Origin: Flavobacteriaceae bacterium PS02293
GTDB taxonomy: Bacteria; Bacteroidota; Bacteroidia; Flavobacteriales; Weeksellaceae
Direction: 5' to 3'
Assembly (NCBI GenBank): GCA_029960045.1
Contig: JASCOV010000001.1
Coordinates: forward strand, 496,001-560,000
DNA length: 64,000 nucleotides
The translations under genes and the position numbers were made by a program. The notes beneath the pieces are model-generated. The model saw only the letters and a list, made by a program, of their open reading frames with translations. It was not told where the DNA came from and did no database searches. Of the stretch, positions 1 through 8,006 are shown in pieces (position 1 is the first letter of the stretch; each line of letters starts with the position of its first letter).

Positions 1-23
1 ATATTGTTCATTGATAGATAATT

Positions 24-260
24 TTAATGTTGTTTTGGTGGTACAGGATCATTGCCTTCACCTCCCCAAGGATGACAGCTCGCAATTCTTTTCATAGCCA
101 ACCAGCTTCCTTTCAGCAGTCCGTGTACCTTCAATGCTTCTATTGTATAATACGAGCACGTTGGATGATACCTGCAGTTACTTCCTAACCAAGGCGAAAT
201 GGCGAGTTGATAAAACCTTATCAAAACCAAAAGCGGAAAAGTGAGGATTTTATTAAGCAT
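24..260 (-). CDS. yidD: Membrane protein insertion efficiency factor YidD
   Basis: The 78-residue product has the family's usual length and pattern: an amphipathic N-terminal helix ([21 protein letters not shown]), then conserved cysteines in [16 protein letters not shown] and the SCHPWGGEG block. YidD proteins sit at the inner face of the cytoplasmic membrane and assist YidC-dependent insertion; this role comes from the family. The usual neighbours rnpA and yidC are not in the window, although the left edge cuts what lies downstream. The C-terminus is short and ends PVPPKQH. A TATTTTTG box lies 15 bases upstream of the start. Identification is firm. Confidence 0.95.
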   Translation of the reverse strand: MLNKILTFPLLVLIRFYQLAISPWLGSNCRYHPTCSYYTIEALKVHGLLKGSWLAMKRIASCHPWGGEGNDPVPPKQH

Positions 261-274
261 AATTTTGAGCTATG

Positions 275-282
275 CAAAAATA
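275..282 (-). promoter_or_regulatory. Putative yidD promoter box (TAnnTTTG type)
   Basis: The minus strand reads TATTTTTG, an exact match to the Bacteroidota -7 consensus, 15 bases upstream of the yidD start. I see no well-spaced TTG -33 element, so this rests on one motif. Confidence 0.4.
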
Positions 283-387
283 GCAGAAAAATCACAACGG
301 AATAGGAAATTAGTCTTCTTTTTGTTAACTCAATTTAAACAATAGTTTAATTTAATCTTACCATTAGACATTTTGAATCCCTAAAAC

Positions 388-418
388 TTGAATTTGAGTT
401 TAAAATTGAGGACTTTTG
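388..418 (+). promoter_or_regulatory. Putative promoter of the MFS exporter gene
   Basis: TTG at 388-390, a 20-base spacer, and GACTTTTG at 411-418, one mismatch from TAnnTTTG. The ATG at 423 is exactly five bases after the final G, so the transcript would begin at or very near the start codon. The box is imperfect. Confidence 0.35.
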
Positions 419-422
419 CAAA

Positions 423-1574
423 ATGGATAAGAGAATACTTCCGCTTACACTTGGCGGATTGGCAATTGGGACTACGGAATTTGTGATAATGGCACTTTTG
501 CCGGATGTTGCCAAATCTTTAAATATTTCTATCCCACAAGCCGGACATTTTATTTCTTCTTATGCAGCAGGCGTGGTTGTTGGTGCGCCGATCTTGGTAG
601 CTTACGCCGCAAAGTTCCCTCCCAAAAGAATCTTGATTTTCCTGATGATCGCTTTCACAATCTTCAACGGATTGTCAGCTTTATCTAATGATTATTACAC
701 GATGATGATTCTGAGATTCCTATCTGGATTACCTCACGGTGCATTTTTCGGTGTTGGGATTGTCGTTTCTTCAAGACTAGCAAAACCTGGAAAACAGGCT
801 CAAAGTATCGCAATGATGTTCGCCGGATTAACGCTGGCAAATCTCGCAATGGTTCCATTTGTCACTTGGCTTGGACATCAGCTCTCGTGGCGATACGCTT
901 TCGGCGTCGTTTCATTGATTGGATTGGTAACAATTCTTGCGCTTAAATTTCTGCTTCCTTATATGAATAGTCTGCGGACTGTAACATTGAAAGATGAATT
1001 GGAGTTTTTCAAAACCATCAAAGCCTGGCATATCATTTCGATTTCAGCGATTGGATTTGGAGGTTTGTTTGCCTGGTTCAGTTACATCACACCATTGATG
1101 ACCAACGTTTCAAAGTTCCCAACAGATTCCATTGCATACATTATGGTTTTGGCAGGTTCTGGAATGGTCGTAGGAAATTTCTTAGGTGGAATAATGTCTG
1201 ATAAAATGCGTCCTGCTTTGGCTGCGGCTATTCTTTTTACTGCAATGATTCTGGCTTTAATCTGTGTGTTTTTATTCTCAGAAAACAAAATTATTTCTCT
1301 TGTACTGACATTTATTTGCGGCATTTTATCGATGTCTGTTGGAACACCAATTAATATTATAATGTTGAGAACCGCTAAAAATTCTGAAATGATGGCAGCT
1401 GCTATTATGCAGGCGGCTTTCAATATTGCGAATTCTCTTGGTGCATTTTTCGGAGGTTTGCCTTTGGAATATGGCTTGACTTACAATTATCCGTCTTTGG
1501 TTGGCGCAGGATTATCAATTATAGGATTGCTACTTTGTCTTGGATTTATGAGGAAGTACAAACCTGTGATTTAG
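423..1574 (+). CDS. MFS transporter, DHA1 family (AraJ-like exporter)
   Basis: The 383-residue protein has about twelve hydrophobic segments and no signal peptide. The N-terminus (LTLGGLAIGTTEFVIMALLP) is typical of the AraJ/YdhP/purine-efflux branch of drug:H+ antiporters, and the first cytoplasmic loop AAKFPPKRIL is a weak form of MFS motif A. It should sit in the inner membrane and export a small compound using the proton gradient; the substrate cannot be read from sequence. It is transcribed alone, divergent from yidD, and followed by a non-coding repeat. The family is firm, the function open. Confidence 0.88.
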   Translation: MDKRILPLTLGGLAIGTTEFVIMALLPDVAKSLNISIPQAGHFISSYAAGVVVGAPILVAYAAKFPPKRILIFLMIAFTIFNGLSALSNDYYTMMILRFLSGLPHGAFFGVGIVVSSRLAKPGKQAQSIAMMFAGLTLANLAMVPFVTWLGHQLSWRYAFGVVSLIGLVTILALKFLLPYMNSLRTVTLKDELEFFKTIKAWHIISISAIGFGGLFAWFSYITPLMTNVSKFPTDSIAYIMVLAGSGMVVGNFLGGIMSDKMRPALAAAILFTAMILALICVFLFSENKIISLVLTFICGILSMSVGTPINIIMLRTAKNSEMMAAAIMQAAFNIANSLGAFFGGLPLEYGLTYNYPSLVGAGLSIIGLLLCLGFMRKYKPVI

Positions 1575-1620
1575 TTTGAATGTTGATTTTATTTAATACA
1601 ATTGAATAAATGATTTTTTA

Positions 1621-1696
1621 AACGCTCCGAAGGAGTGAAATGTTTGTAGAAAAGAAATTGTGATGCGTTAAAAAGTGCGTAGGTACGAAACTCTAC
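1621..1696. repeat. Putative dispersed intergenic repeat with small palindromes
   Basis: The gap after the MFS gene holds GCTCCGAAGGAGTGAAATGT followed by TTGTAGAAA, then GTGCGTAGGTACGAAACT. Both parts are short imperfect palindromes (CTCCgaaGGAG; GTgCGtaggTAC) followed by a GAAA- or GAAACT-type tail. This resembles short repeats scattered between genes in many Bacteroidota, but I see no second full copy in this window, so repeat status is inferred from resemblance. Confidence 0.4.
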
Positions 1697-1710
1697 CAAT
1701 TATTTGAAAA

Positions 1711-2325
1711 TTATTTAGACTTATCAATCGTCCTAAAAGTCAGGCTAATTCTTGGTTTAATGATTCTCGTAGTTGTGGGCAATCTGTGAAGCCAGAACTT
1801 TTGGGTCGTATCTTTCATCATTAATAAACTTCCGTGTTCCAAGATTAATGAAACCAATTCTTTCGAAGTTTTATGTTTAAAATTAAATTTCCTTTCTGCC
1901 CCAAAACTTACAGAACTAATTGCGCCATTATCTTTCAAATCCTTTTCGCCATCACTGTGATAAGCCATTCCTTCCGAGCCGTCGTGATAGAGATTCAGTA
2001 AACAGGAATTAAAACTTTCTCCACTTACAGATTCAATTTTTTCTTTAATTTCCAAAAGTGTTTTGTTCCAAGGTAAAGCTGTTTTTGTTCTTCCGGAATA
2101 AGTGTAACTGAATTCTTCATTCCCGTACCAAGCGACTTTTCTTTTGGTTTCGATGAGTTTTCCGAAAATCACGGCTTCATCACTTTTCCATTCGATTTCG
2201 CTCATCAGTTTATGGAAATAATTATGGGCTTCCTCCTCGGAAAAAACTTTCCCATAGTAAGAAGTTGTTCCGTCGTAAGGCAGAATATTTTCTATTAATT
2301 CAAATTGGTCGTCAAAAAGGCTCAT
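1711..2325 (-). CDS. Alpha-ketoglutarate-dependent dioxygenase, AlkB-like
   Basis: The 204-residue protein fits the AlkB/ALKBH2-3 fold. Visible motifs are the iron-binding H-x-D in AYHSDGE (about residues 127-133), the distal histidine in WLHRLP, and the 2-oxoglutarate-binding arginines in RIIKPRISLTFR near the C-terminus. It also has the nucleotide-recognition segment YSGRTKTALPW. The family removes methyl groups from 1-methyladenine and 3-methylcytosine by oxidation. Its start overlaps the stop of the upstream NTF2-like gene (TAATG), so the two are probably co-transcribed and translationally coupled. I see no Ada-type regulator nearby. Confidence 0.9.
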   Translation of the reverse strand: MSLFDDQFELIENILPYDGTTSYYGKVFSEEEAHNYFHKLMSEIEWKSDEAVIFGKLIETKRKVAWYGNEEFSYTYSGRTKTALPWNKTLLEIKEKIESVSGESFNSCLLNLYHDGSEGMAYHSDGEKDLKDNGAISSVSFGAERKFNFKHKTSKELVSLILEHGSLLMMKDTTQKFWLHRLPTTTRIIKPRISLTFRTIDKSK

Positions 2326-2780
2326 TATTTTGCTTCTTCAAAATTGTCGTAGTAAGTATAATCTTTAGTAATTTTTCCATTCTCGATGGTGAAAATGGTG
2401 GAAATTGGAAGTTCAAATTTTGATTGGTCCGGCGCAGTTCCAGTCGAAACAAATTCAACAATAATATTTTTGTCTCCAGAAGGATAAACCCGAATCACTT
2501 TGTCTTTTAAGTCAGGAAAAACCTGATTGAGCTCCGTATATTTTTTAACAAATTCTACTTTGGATTGTTTCACGATTCCGATTCCAAAAGATGGGTCTTT
2601 GAATTTTGCATTTTCAACATAAAGGTCAGAAAGTTCCTTCCATTTATGGTCATTGAAGAGTTTAAAATAATTCTCAATCAATTTTTCATTCTCAGCTTGA
2701 ATCTTGTCATTTGAATTACTGCAAGAAATCAGTATTGAAAATAAAATTATTCCCGAAATCAGAATTTTTATGGCTTTCAT
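2325..2780 (-). CDS. NTF2-like/SnoaL-like lipoprotein
   Basis: The 151-residue protein begins with a signal peptide ending in a lipobox (ILISC, Cys about 20), so it is probably a lipid-anchored envelope protein. The mature part (LIENYFKLFNDHKWKELSDLY...FKDPSFG) has the cone-shaped SnoaL/NTF2 pattern: an N-terminal helix with FN, a KDPSFG turn and later beta strands. This fold binds small hydrophobic ligands or acts as an enzyme; no specific function can be given. It overlaps the alkB-like gene by one base. Pairing a lipoprotein with a DNA-repair dioxygenase is odd and may be incidental. Confidence 0.75.
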   Translation of the reverse strand: MKAIKILISGIILFSILISCSNSNDKIQAENEKLIENYFKLFNDHKWKELSDLYVENAKFKDPSFGIGIVKQSKVEFVKKYTELNQVFPDLKDKVIRVYPSGDKNIIVEFVSTGTAPDQSKFELPISTIFTIENGKITKDYTYYDNFEEAK

Positions 2781-2879
2781 TTGATCTGGTTTAAAGTTCT
2801 AAAATACAATTAAGTTTTTAATTAATGATTATTGATAAAGTTTCGTTGTCCAAATTTTCTGTCCTTATTCTATAATCCT

Positions 2880-2887
2880 TATTTTTG
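2880..2887 (+). promoter_or_regulatory. Putative hisS promoter box
   Basis: TATTTTTG matches the Bacteroidota -7 consensus exactly. Its last three bases form a TTG that opens the longest reading frame of hisS, which argues that this upstream TTG is promoter rather than start codon. No good -33 TTG is seen at the expected distance. Confidence 0.45.
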
Positions 2888-2929
2888 CAGTCGATTATCA
2901 ATTATCAATCATCATTTATCTATTATAAA

Positions 2930-4549
2930 ATGAAGCCGAGCTTAGCAAAAGGAACCAGAGATTTTACCGCAAAAGAAGTTTCCAGAAGAAAATATATCAT
3001 AAATATTTTACAAAACAATTTCGAATTGTTTGGATTCCAACCTTTGGAAACCCCAAGTTTTGAGAATCTTTCTACTTTGACTGGTAAATACGGCGAAGAA
3101 GGCGACAGATTGATCTTCAAAATTTTAGAGTCAGGAGACTATATAAATTCAGTCAAGCAAAATTGGTTAGAAATAAATTTGCTTAATTCTCAAATCAAAA
3201 ATTTATTTGATGCAATAAAACATTTCTCAAATAATAAGGATGTTTTTGATTATTTTAAATTCAAAGAACTTTTTGGAAATACTTTTAACGAAGCTTTTTC
3301 TGATTTAATAAGTAAAAATGAGTTAAGTTCAGATATTATTTTTTACAGTCGAGTATTAATTGATAATGGTGTTAACAGTAATGTTTTCGAAAATTTTCTT
3401 AGTAATAAAATAAAAAATACATATTTTACTAGTCTAATTGAAGGAATTGATTCTAAAGAACTAACCAAAGAAATTTCTGATAAAGCGCTTCGTTACGACC
3501 TTACAGTTCCATTCGCTCGTTTTGTGGCAATGAATCAAGGGCAATTGGCTTTTCCTTACAAACGGTATCAGATTCAGCCAGTTTGGCGCGCCGATCGTCC
3601 TCAGAAAGGTAGATTCAGAGAGTTTTACCAATGTGATGCAGATGTTGTAGGAAGTACAAGTCTTTGGCAGGAAGTGGAATTGTTGCAATTGTATTTTAAA
3701 TCATTTAATAATCTTAATTTATCAGTTTCTGTTCATATTAATAATAGAAAAATCCTTTCCGGAATTGCAGAATATGCAGGAATTGCAGATCAATTAATTG
3801 ATTTCACCGTTGCGCTTGATAAACTTGATAAAATAGGAAAAGATGGCGTGACGAAAGAAATGTTGGAAAAGGGAATTTCCGAAGAAGCGATTTCTAAACT
3901 GGATTTTCTTTTCACTCAAAGTTCCGATGCACTTGAAAATCTATCAAACTTAAAAGAAAAATTCACAGACAGCGAAACCGGACTGAAAGGTGTAGAAGAA
4001 TTAGAATTCGTTATCAAAAATGCTTTGGAATTGGGGATTAATTCTGAAGATTTGGTTTTTGATATTACATTAGCCAGAGGTTTGGATTATTACACAGGCG
4101 CAATTTTCGAAGTGAAAGCCAAAGATGTTGCAATGGGATCCATCGGTGGAGGTGGACGTTACGATAACCTTACAGAAGTTTTTGGTGTGAAAGATGTTCC
4201 TGGAATTGGAATTTCTTTTGGATTGGACAGAATTTATCTTGTAATGGAGGAATTGAATATTTTCCCGGAAGATTCTGACATGAAAGTGAAATATCTTTTC
4301 GCAAACTACGGAGAAGCTGAATCTATTGAAGCTTTAAAATTAATTTCAAAATTGAGAAACCAAAACATCTCTGCAGAGCTCTATCCCGAAGCTTCAAAAC
4401 TTAAAAAACAGTTCACTTACGCTGAGAAAAAAGGAATTGAAAATTTGGTTTTCCTTGGCGAACAGGAAATTAAAGACGGAAATGTTACAGTTAAAAATCT
4501 TATTTCCGGCGAACAACAAACTATAAAAATAGAAGCTTTTCCGGAGTAA
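2930..4549 (+). CDS. hisS: Histidine-tRNA ligase with a large insertion
   Basis: The product charges tRNA-His with histidine in the cytoplasm. I chose ATG 2930 ([12 protein letters not shown]), the conserved family start. Class II core motifs are clear: [42 protein letters not shown], then the histidine-specific [14 protein letters not shown] and GGGGRYDNL, and a C-terminal anticodon-binding domain from about residue 440. At 539 residues it is clearly longer than most bacterial HisRS (about 420-460). The excess lies between KILESGD (residue 70) and [16 protein letters not shown] (residue 175). That segment (nt 3143-3446) is about 20% G+C, far below its flanks. The core looks intact, so the enzyme should be active. 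The gene is convergent with the next one. Confidence 0.96.
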   Translation: MKPSLAKGTRDFTAKEVSRRKYIINILQNNFELFGFQPLETPSFENLSTLTGKYGEEGDRLIFKILESGDYINSVKQNWLEINLLNSQIKNLFDAIKHFSNNKDVFDYFKFKELFGNTFNEAFSDLISKNELSSDIIFYSRVLIDNGVNSNVFENFLSNKIKNTYFTSLIEGIDSKELTKEISDKALRYDLTVPFARFVAMNQGQLAFPYKRYQIQPVWRADRPQKGRFREFYQCDADVVGSTSLWQEVELLQLYFKSFNNLNLSVSVHINNRKILSGIAEYAGIADQLIDFTVALDKLDKIGKDGVTKEMLEKGISEEAISKLDFLFTQSSDALENLSNLKEKFTDSETGLKGVEELEFVIKNALELGINSEDLVFDITLARGLDYYTGAIFEVKAKDVAMGSIGGGGRYDNLTEVFGVKDVPGIGISFGLDRIYLVMEELNIFPEDSDMKVKYLFANYGEAESIEALKLISKLRNQNISAELYPEASKLKKQFTYAEKKGIENLVFLGEQEIKDGNVTVKNLISGEQQTIKIEAFPE

Positions 4550-4550
4550 T

Positions 4551-6317
4551 TTAATTATCTGAAACTAAACTTGTAATGCTGCTTTTGATTGGCGAATAAT
4601 CCATATCCTCTATTTCCTGTTTTCTTTTTCGGATAAAATCAGTTGGTCTGATACCATTGATTTCGAAAAATAAATCAGAGAAATTTTGGCGGGACGCAAT
4701 TCCGCATTCTTTCGCCAGACTATCGATTGTATAATTCAGGTAGATACTCTTTTCGAATAACAAACAGGTGATGTGTCTGATTCTCAGGTCGCCAAGATAT
4801 CTGTTGAAGTTCATGCCTTTTTGCTCGTTGATAACGTGCGAAAGGTAATTGGAATTGGTTTCAAACTGAATTGCCAATTTATGAATTGTAAGACCTTTTT
4901 GGTTAAACTGAGCTTTCTCTTCAAATTTTCTTAGTTTTTGAAGCAAATCTTTTCTTACTGTTTCCGTAATATGTGCTTTTTTCTCATCACCAATTTCTTG
5001 AAGAGAAGGTGTAAAAGAAGTTGGTTTTTCCAATCCAACATAACTGTGAGTTCGTAGTTTTTCTTGTAAAATAAGATATTTGTCTAATGCTATTTTTTCA
5101 TTTTTATGTCTTTTAAACAAAACAAAAATTAGGATTCCTGCAGTAATCAAAAGACCGGAAATCGCATACGCGCCCCAAGTATTAGCTGTTTCTAATCTTC
5201 CTTTTTCTTCAATTAGCGTATTGGTGTCATATTCCCTGTGAACTTTTAGAGAGAGGTAGGCAAAATCTCTAGAAATAATGCTGTCAGCTTTTAGCAGTTG
5301 CGTCGTATAATATAACTGTTTTTCAGAGTCTTTTTTCTTTTTATAATGATTGATAAGGATTTCATAATTTTCACGTAGTTCCGGAAGAATAAATTCCTGT
5401 TTATTAAAAATCGAATCTATTTTTTTGAAATTTGAAATAGCAAGATCTTCTTTATTAAGTGCCAGATAACTTTTCCCAACATAAAAATAATCGACAGATG
5501 TCCATGCAAAATCATCTTTCATCAAATTAAGAGATTGATCAAAATTATCAATAGCTGTTTGATATTTGTTATTATTATATTCAGAGATTCCTTTTGATTT
5601 CAAAAAGTAACTTCTTTCTTGTACAAAATCTTTGTTATTAAATGTTTTTAATAACCCTATATCTGTAAGAGAATCTGCTTTTTTTGTGTCCTTCAGATAT
5701 CTGTAAGATACGACCATCTGATGGATGCTATTTAGATAACCCTTTTGGTTGTTGTAGATCTCATTCCCAAAAGAAGAATTGGTTGTGTTCACTTCTGTTT
5801 CAAAATAACGGACACAAATTTTGAATAATTCAAGAGCTTCTTCGTGATAACCAAGATAGTTTTTGATAACACCTAAGTGGTAAGAAATCTTGTTTTTAAG
5901 ATAGAGATCATTAGAGTTTTTGGCGTACTTATAAGCCATTAGATATTCATCCAATGCAGGCTTGTATTTTTTTTGTTTCGCATAATAAATACTTCCCCTT
6001 AAGACATACGATGATGAGATTCTGTCATCATTTTTTGACTTATAAGCAGCATCTATGCAGCTATCAGCATATTGAAGTTTGTTTTGGATTGATTTTGAAT
6101 AAAATGAAGCGTCTTTATAGGCTTGAAATAGTTCGTCTTGCTTATTTTCTATTTTAGCCTTTTTGATATAAGGTTTGAGATACAAGAATGCGCGACTGTC
6201 ACCTTCATCATAGGCTTCATACTTCGATCTGTAAAAATCGTAGGTTTTCGGATCGTTGTCTTTGGAAAAAACAAGACCAGAGAAAAGTAATAGTATGACA
6301 ATGAAATAACCTTTCAT
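4551..6317 (-). CDS. Membrane-anchored TPR regulator with AraC-type HTH
   Basis: The 588-residue protein has a signal peptide (1-18), a TPR-like helical repeat region (about 60-340), a coiled segment, one membrane helix (382-401) followed by positive residues (FKRHKNEK), and a C-terminal AraC-type double helix-turn-helix (about 475-565; LAIQFETNSNYLSHVINEQ and IDSLAKECGIASRQNFSDLF). The layout implies a periplasmic sensor joined across the inner membrane to a cytoplasmic DNA-binding domain. This architecture is common in Chryseobacterium relatives, usually with unknown signal. It is divergent from a small lipoprotein gene across a 290-bp gap with repeated ATTAGGA sites, the natural place for it to act. 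Its own promoter box may be TATTTTTG at 6351-6358. Confidence 0.85.
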   Translation of the reverse strand: MKGYFIVILLLFSGLVFSKDNDPKTYDFYRSKYEAYDEGDSRAFLYLKPYIKKAKIENKQDELFQAYKDASFYSKSIQNKLQYADSCIDAAYKSKNDDRISSSYVLRGSIYYAKQKKYKPALDEYLMAYKYAKNSNDLYLKNKISYHLGVIKNYLGYHEEALELFKICVRYFETEVNTTNSSFGNEIYNNQKGYLNSIHQMVVSYRYLKDTKKADSLTDIGLLKTFNNKDFVQERSYFLKSKGISEYNNNKYQTAIDNFDQSLNLMKDDFAWTSVDYFYVGKSYLALNKEDLAISNFKKIDSIFNKQEFILPELRENYEILINHYKKKKDSEKQLYYTTQLLKADSIISRDFAYLSLKVHREYDTNTLIEEKGRLETANTWGAYAISGLLITAGILIFVLFKRHKNEKIALDKYLILQEKLRTHSYVGLEKPTSFTPSLQEIGDEKKAHITETVRKDLLQKLRKFEEKAQFNQKGLTIHKLAIQFETNSNYLSHVINEQKGMNFNRYLGDLRIRHITCLLFEKSIYLNYTIDSLAKECGIASRQNFSDLFFEINGIRPTDFIRKRKQEIEDMDYSPIKSSITSLVSDN

Positions 6318-6350
6318 GAAAAATTTTTAAAAGCTTATCATTTGTATTTG

Positions 6351-6358
6351 CAAAAATA
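6351..6358 (-). promoter_or_regulatory. Putative promoter box of the TPR/AraC regulator
   Basis: The minus strand reads TATTTTTG 34 bases upstream of the regulator's start. No clear -33 TTG accompanies it. Confidence 0.35.
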
Positions 6359-6475
6359 CGGAAATCTTAAATATGATTGATAACTATTTAACAGAAAAAG
6401 ATTATGATTGAATAATTTGTAGTTGTAAGGTTATTTTGCTGATTTTCAACATCTTAAATATGTATCAATTTATGA

Positions 6476-6535
6476 ATTAGGACGTCATTATTTCCTAATC
6501 AAGACCACAATTGCTTTCACGGGTCAAAATTAGGA
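6476..6535. promoter_or_regulatory. Candidate operator: three ATTAGGA sites
   Basis: ATTAGGA occurs at 6476-6482 and 6529-6535, and its complement TCCTAAT at 6493-6499. The first two form an inverted repeat with a 10-base spacer; the third repeats the first in direct orientation. They lie between the divergent TPR/AraC regulator and a small lipoprotein gene. Binding by that regulator is inference. Confidence 0.35.
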
Positions 6536-6607
6536 TCTAATTTCGTCACAGAATAAAAGCAAAATTATTTCTTTGCACCTCAATTTGAAATTTAAAATTA
6601 TATCATA

Positions 6608-6835
6608 ATGAAAAAAGTTTTTTCAATCTTAGCTATTGCATTTGTTTCTCTCAGCTTTGTTTCTTGTAGACAAGATGATGTGACTTCTGAAATGGAAGTT
6701 AATAATACTGCTCAAGAAAAGCTAGGTCTTAAGACAACAGATACAATTACTGTGGACTCCATTAAAGCTAACAGCGTTGCACAAAATGCTATAGATCCAC
6801 CAAAAGATCCACCAAAAGATAGAACACACTGGTAA
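6608..6835 (+). CDS. Small lipoprotein, unknown function
   Basis: The 75-residue protein has a short positive N-terminus, a hydrophobic core and a lipobox-like FVSC with Cys20, so a lipid-anchored protein of about 56 residues is expected. The mature part is acidic and Thr/Asn-rich and ends with the repeat PPKDPPKD and RTHW. I recognise no domain. It is the first gene on the plus strand facing the TPR/AraC regulator, with candidate operator sites in between. Very small size and a proline-rich tail would fit a secreted signal or surface peptide, but nothing shows this. Confidence 0.65.
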   Translation: MKKVFSILAIAFVSLSFVSCRQDDVTSEMEVNNTAQEKLGLKTTDTITVDSIKANSVAQNAIDPPKDPPKDRTHW

Positions 6836-6873
6836 CAGTTTTAGAAATAACATTCATTCCTAACACTAAATAA

Positions 6874-6910
6874 ATAACCTCAATTCATTTTCATTATGAT
6901 TTGAGGTTAT
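6874..6910 (+). terminator. Hairpin after the small lipoprotein gene
   Basis: A perfect 10-bp stem, ATAACCTCAA at 6874-6883 with TTGAGGTTAT at 6901-6910, and a 17-base loop. It lacks a strong T-tract, so it may be a weak terminator or an mRNA-stabilising hairpin ahead of the next gene. Confidence 0.4.
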
Positions 6911-7041
6911 ATAAAAACTAAACTAATACCCATTATAACTAATTTTTTATAGTTATATATAATTTAATGATATTGTTTGAGGCTCAAAAACTCTTCAAAT
7001 AAAGAAATATTCAATTTCTGATAGCCATTAAAACTAAGACT

Positions 7042-7860
7042 ATGAAAATTATATACATCACTCTTTTTGCATTGATGTTCATTAATACCAATGCACAGGT
7101 GGGAATAAATACTTCCAATCCTTTATCAACACTTGAAGTTCATAAATCAGCTTCATTAACAGTTGCGGAAGGAATTATTCCACCAAGAATCACTGCAGAT
7201 TCACTCAAATTAAAAGACAATCTCTACGGAGTAGCACAGCACGGAGCGTTTGTTCAGGTTACAAATCCTATAAGCACAACGTCTCTGAAGACCGAGAATA
7301 TTACAAGTTCCGGGTATTATATTTATGATGCAAATTATACGCATTCAAACAATTCCAAAGGAGTTTGGAAAAAAATGTTCAGTGATCCCAATGCTTTTGC
7401 AGCAAAAGGAGCTTCTGGCATTTCCTTATTATCTTTAGGTCTTGATTTGTTCGGGTCAGACTTTAGAACAATTGTTTTTAATTCTGCGATGATAAAAGAG
7501 ATTGGGCCAGAGTTTATTGTGGGGAATCAATATATAGTTCCTGAAACAGGATTATATTCCATCAGTTATTCTATTCGGTTTGGACAAGGACTTACGGCAC
7601 AACTTTTATCAAATAATACACCTGGAGGTGTTATTGCGAAGACTTCAACAAGTGGTACAGTTTCACTTTTGGATTATGCACTATTTGGAGGTTTGAATTT
7701 ATTAGCATTAGTCAATGTATCATTGTCACAGGCAAGTATAAATCATATTTATAATTTGAAAGTAGGAGAGAAGTTAAATTTCGGTGTTATTACTGGAGGT
7801 ATTAATCTTAGTTTATTAGGAGATGCCTCAGCTGATATTGCCATTTATAAAATAAGATAA
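7042..7860 (+). CDS. Secreted protein with C-terminal jelly-roll-like region
   Basis: The 272-residue protein has a signal peptide (about 1-18), and the mature chain starts QVGINTSNPLSTLEV. That opening is very common in secreted Flavobacteriia proteins, often ones related to fibre or peptidase S74-type surface proteins. From about residue 140 the sequence (VGNQYIVPETGLYSISYSIRFG ... YNLKVGEKLNFGVITGG ... DIAIYKIR) has the strand pattern of C1q/TNF-like jelly-roll domains. A surface or extracellular location is likely. No type IX sorting domain is seen at the C-terminus. Function unknown. Confidence 0.7.
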   Translation: MKIIYITLFALMFINTNAQVGINTSNPLSTLEVHKSASLTVAEGIIPPRITADSLKLKDNLYGVAQHGAFVQVTNPISTTSLKTENITSSGYYIYDANYTHSNNSKGVWKKMFSDPNAFAAKGASGISLLSLGLDLFGSDFRTIVFNSAMIKEIGPEFIVGNQYIVPETGLYSISYSIRFGQGLTAQLLSNNTPGGVIAKTSTSGTVSLLDYALFGGLNLLALVNVSLSQASINHIYNLKVGEKLNFGVITGGINLSLLGDASADIAIYKIR

Positions 7861-7865
7861 TTATT

Positions 7866-7970
7866 ATGTCAAAATTTAAAAATTTATTAGTATTAAAGTT
7901 AGCAGGAATCATTTTGGTGATCTTGAGATTGTTTTTTGGCGATGGGATATTCCGTAACAAATTAGATTAA
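7866..7970 (+). CDS. Possible 34-residue membrane peptide
   Basis: An ATG five bases after the preceding stop opens a 34-codon frame: MSKFKNLLVLKLAGIILVIL, then RLFFGDGIFRNKLD and stop. It has a basic N-terminus, one hydrophobic helix (about 8-24) and a polar tail, as in small membrane proteins or leader peptides. Placement close behind the secreted protein gene suggests co-transcription. Its length gives little statistical support, and I recognise no homologue. Confidence 0.35.
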   Translation: MSKFKNLLVLKLAGIILVILRLFFGDGIFRNKLD

Positions 7971-7982
7971 AAAAAGTTTATC

Positions 7983-7990
7983 TATTTTTG
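7983..7990 (+). promoter_or_regulatory. Putative promoter box of the CvfB-like gene
   Basis: TATTTTTG, an exact TAnnTTTG match, 16 bases before the ATG at 8007. The -33 position has no TTG. Confidence 0.4.
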
Positions 7991-8006
7991 TGTCAAATTA
8001 AATTCT

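Noticed and set aside
2885..2929. Upstream TTG start for hisS
   Set aside because: The TTG belongs to a TATTTTTG promoter box and the extra 15 residues are unlike any HisRS N-terminus.
3143..3446. hisS insertion as an intein or inserted mobile element
   Set aside because: No Cys/Ser/Thr splice junction, no homing-endonuclease motif, no terminal repeats; it is an in-frame segment.
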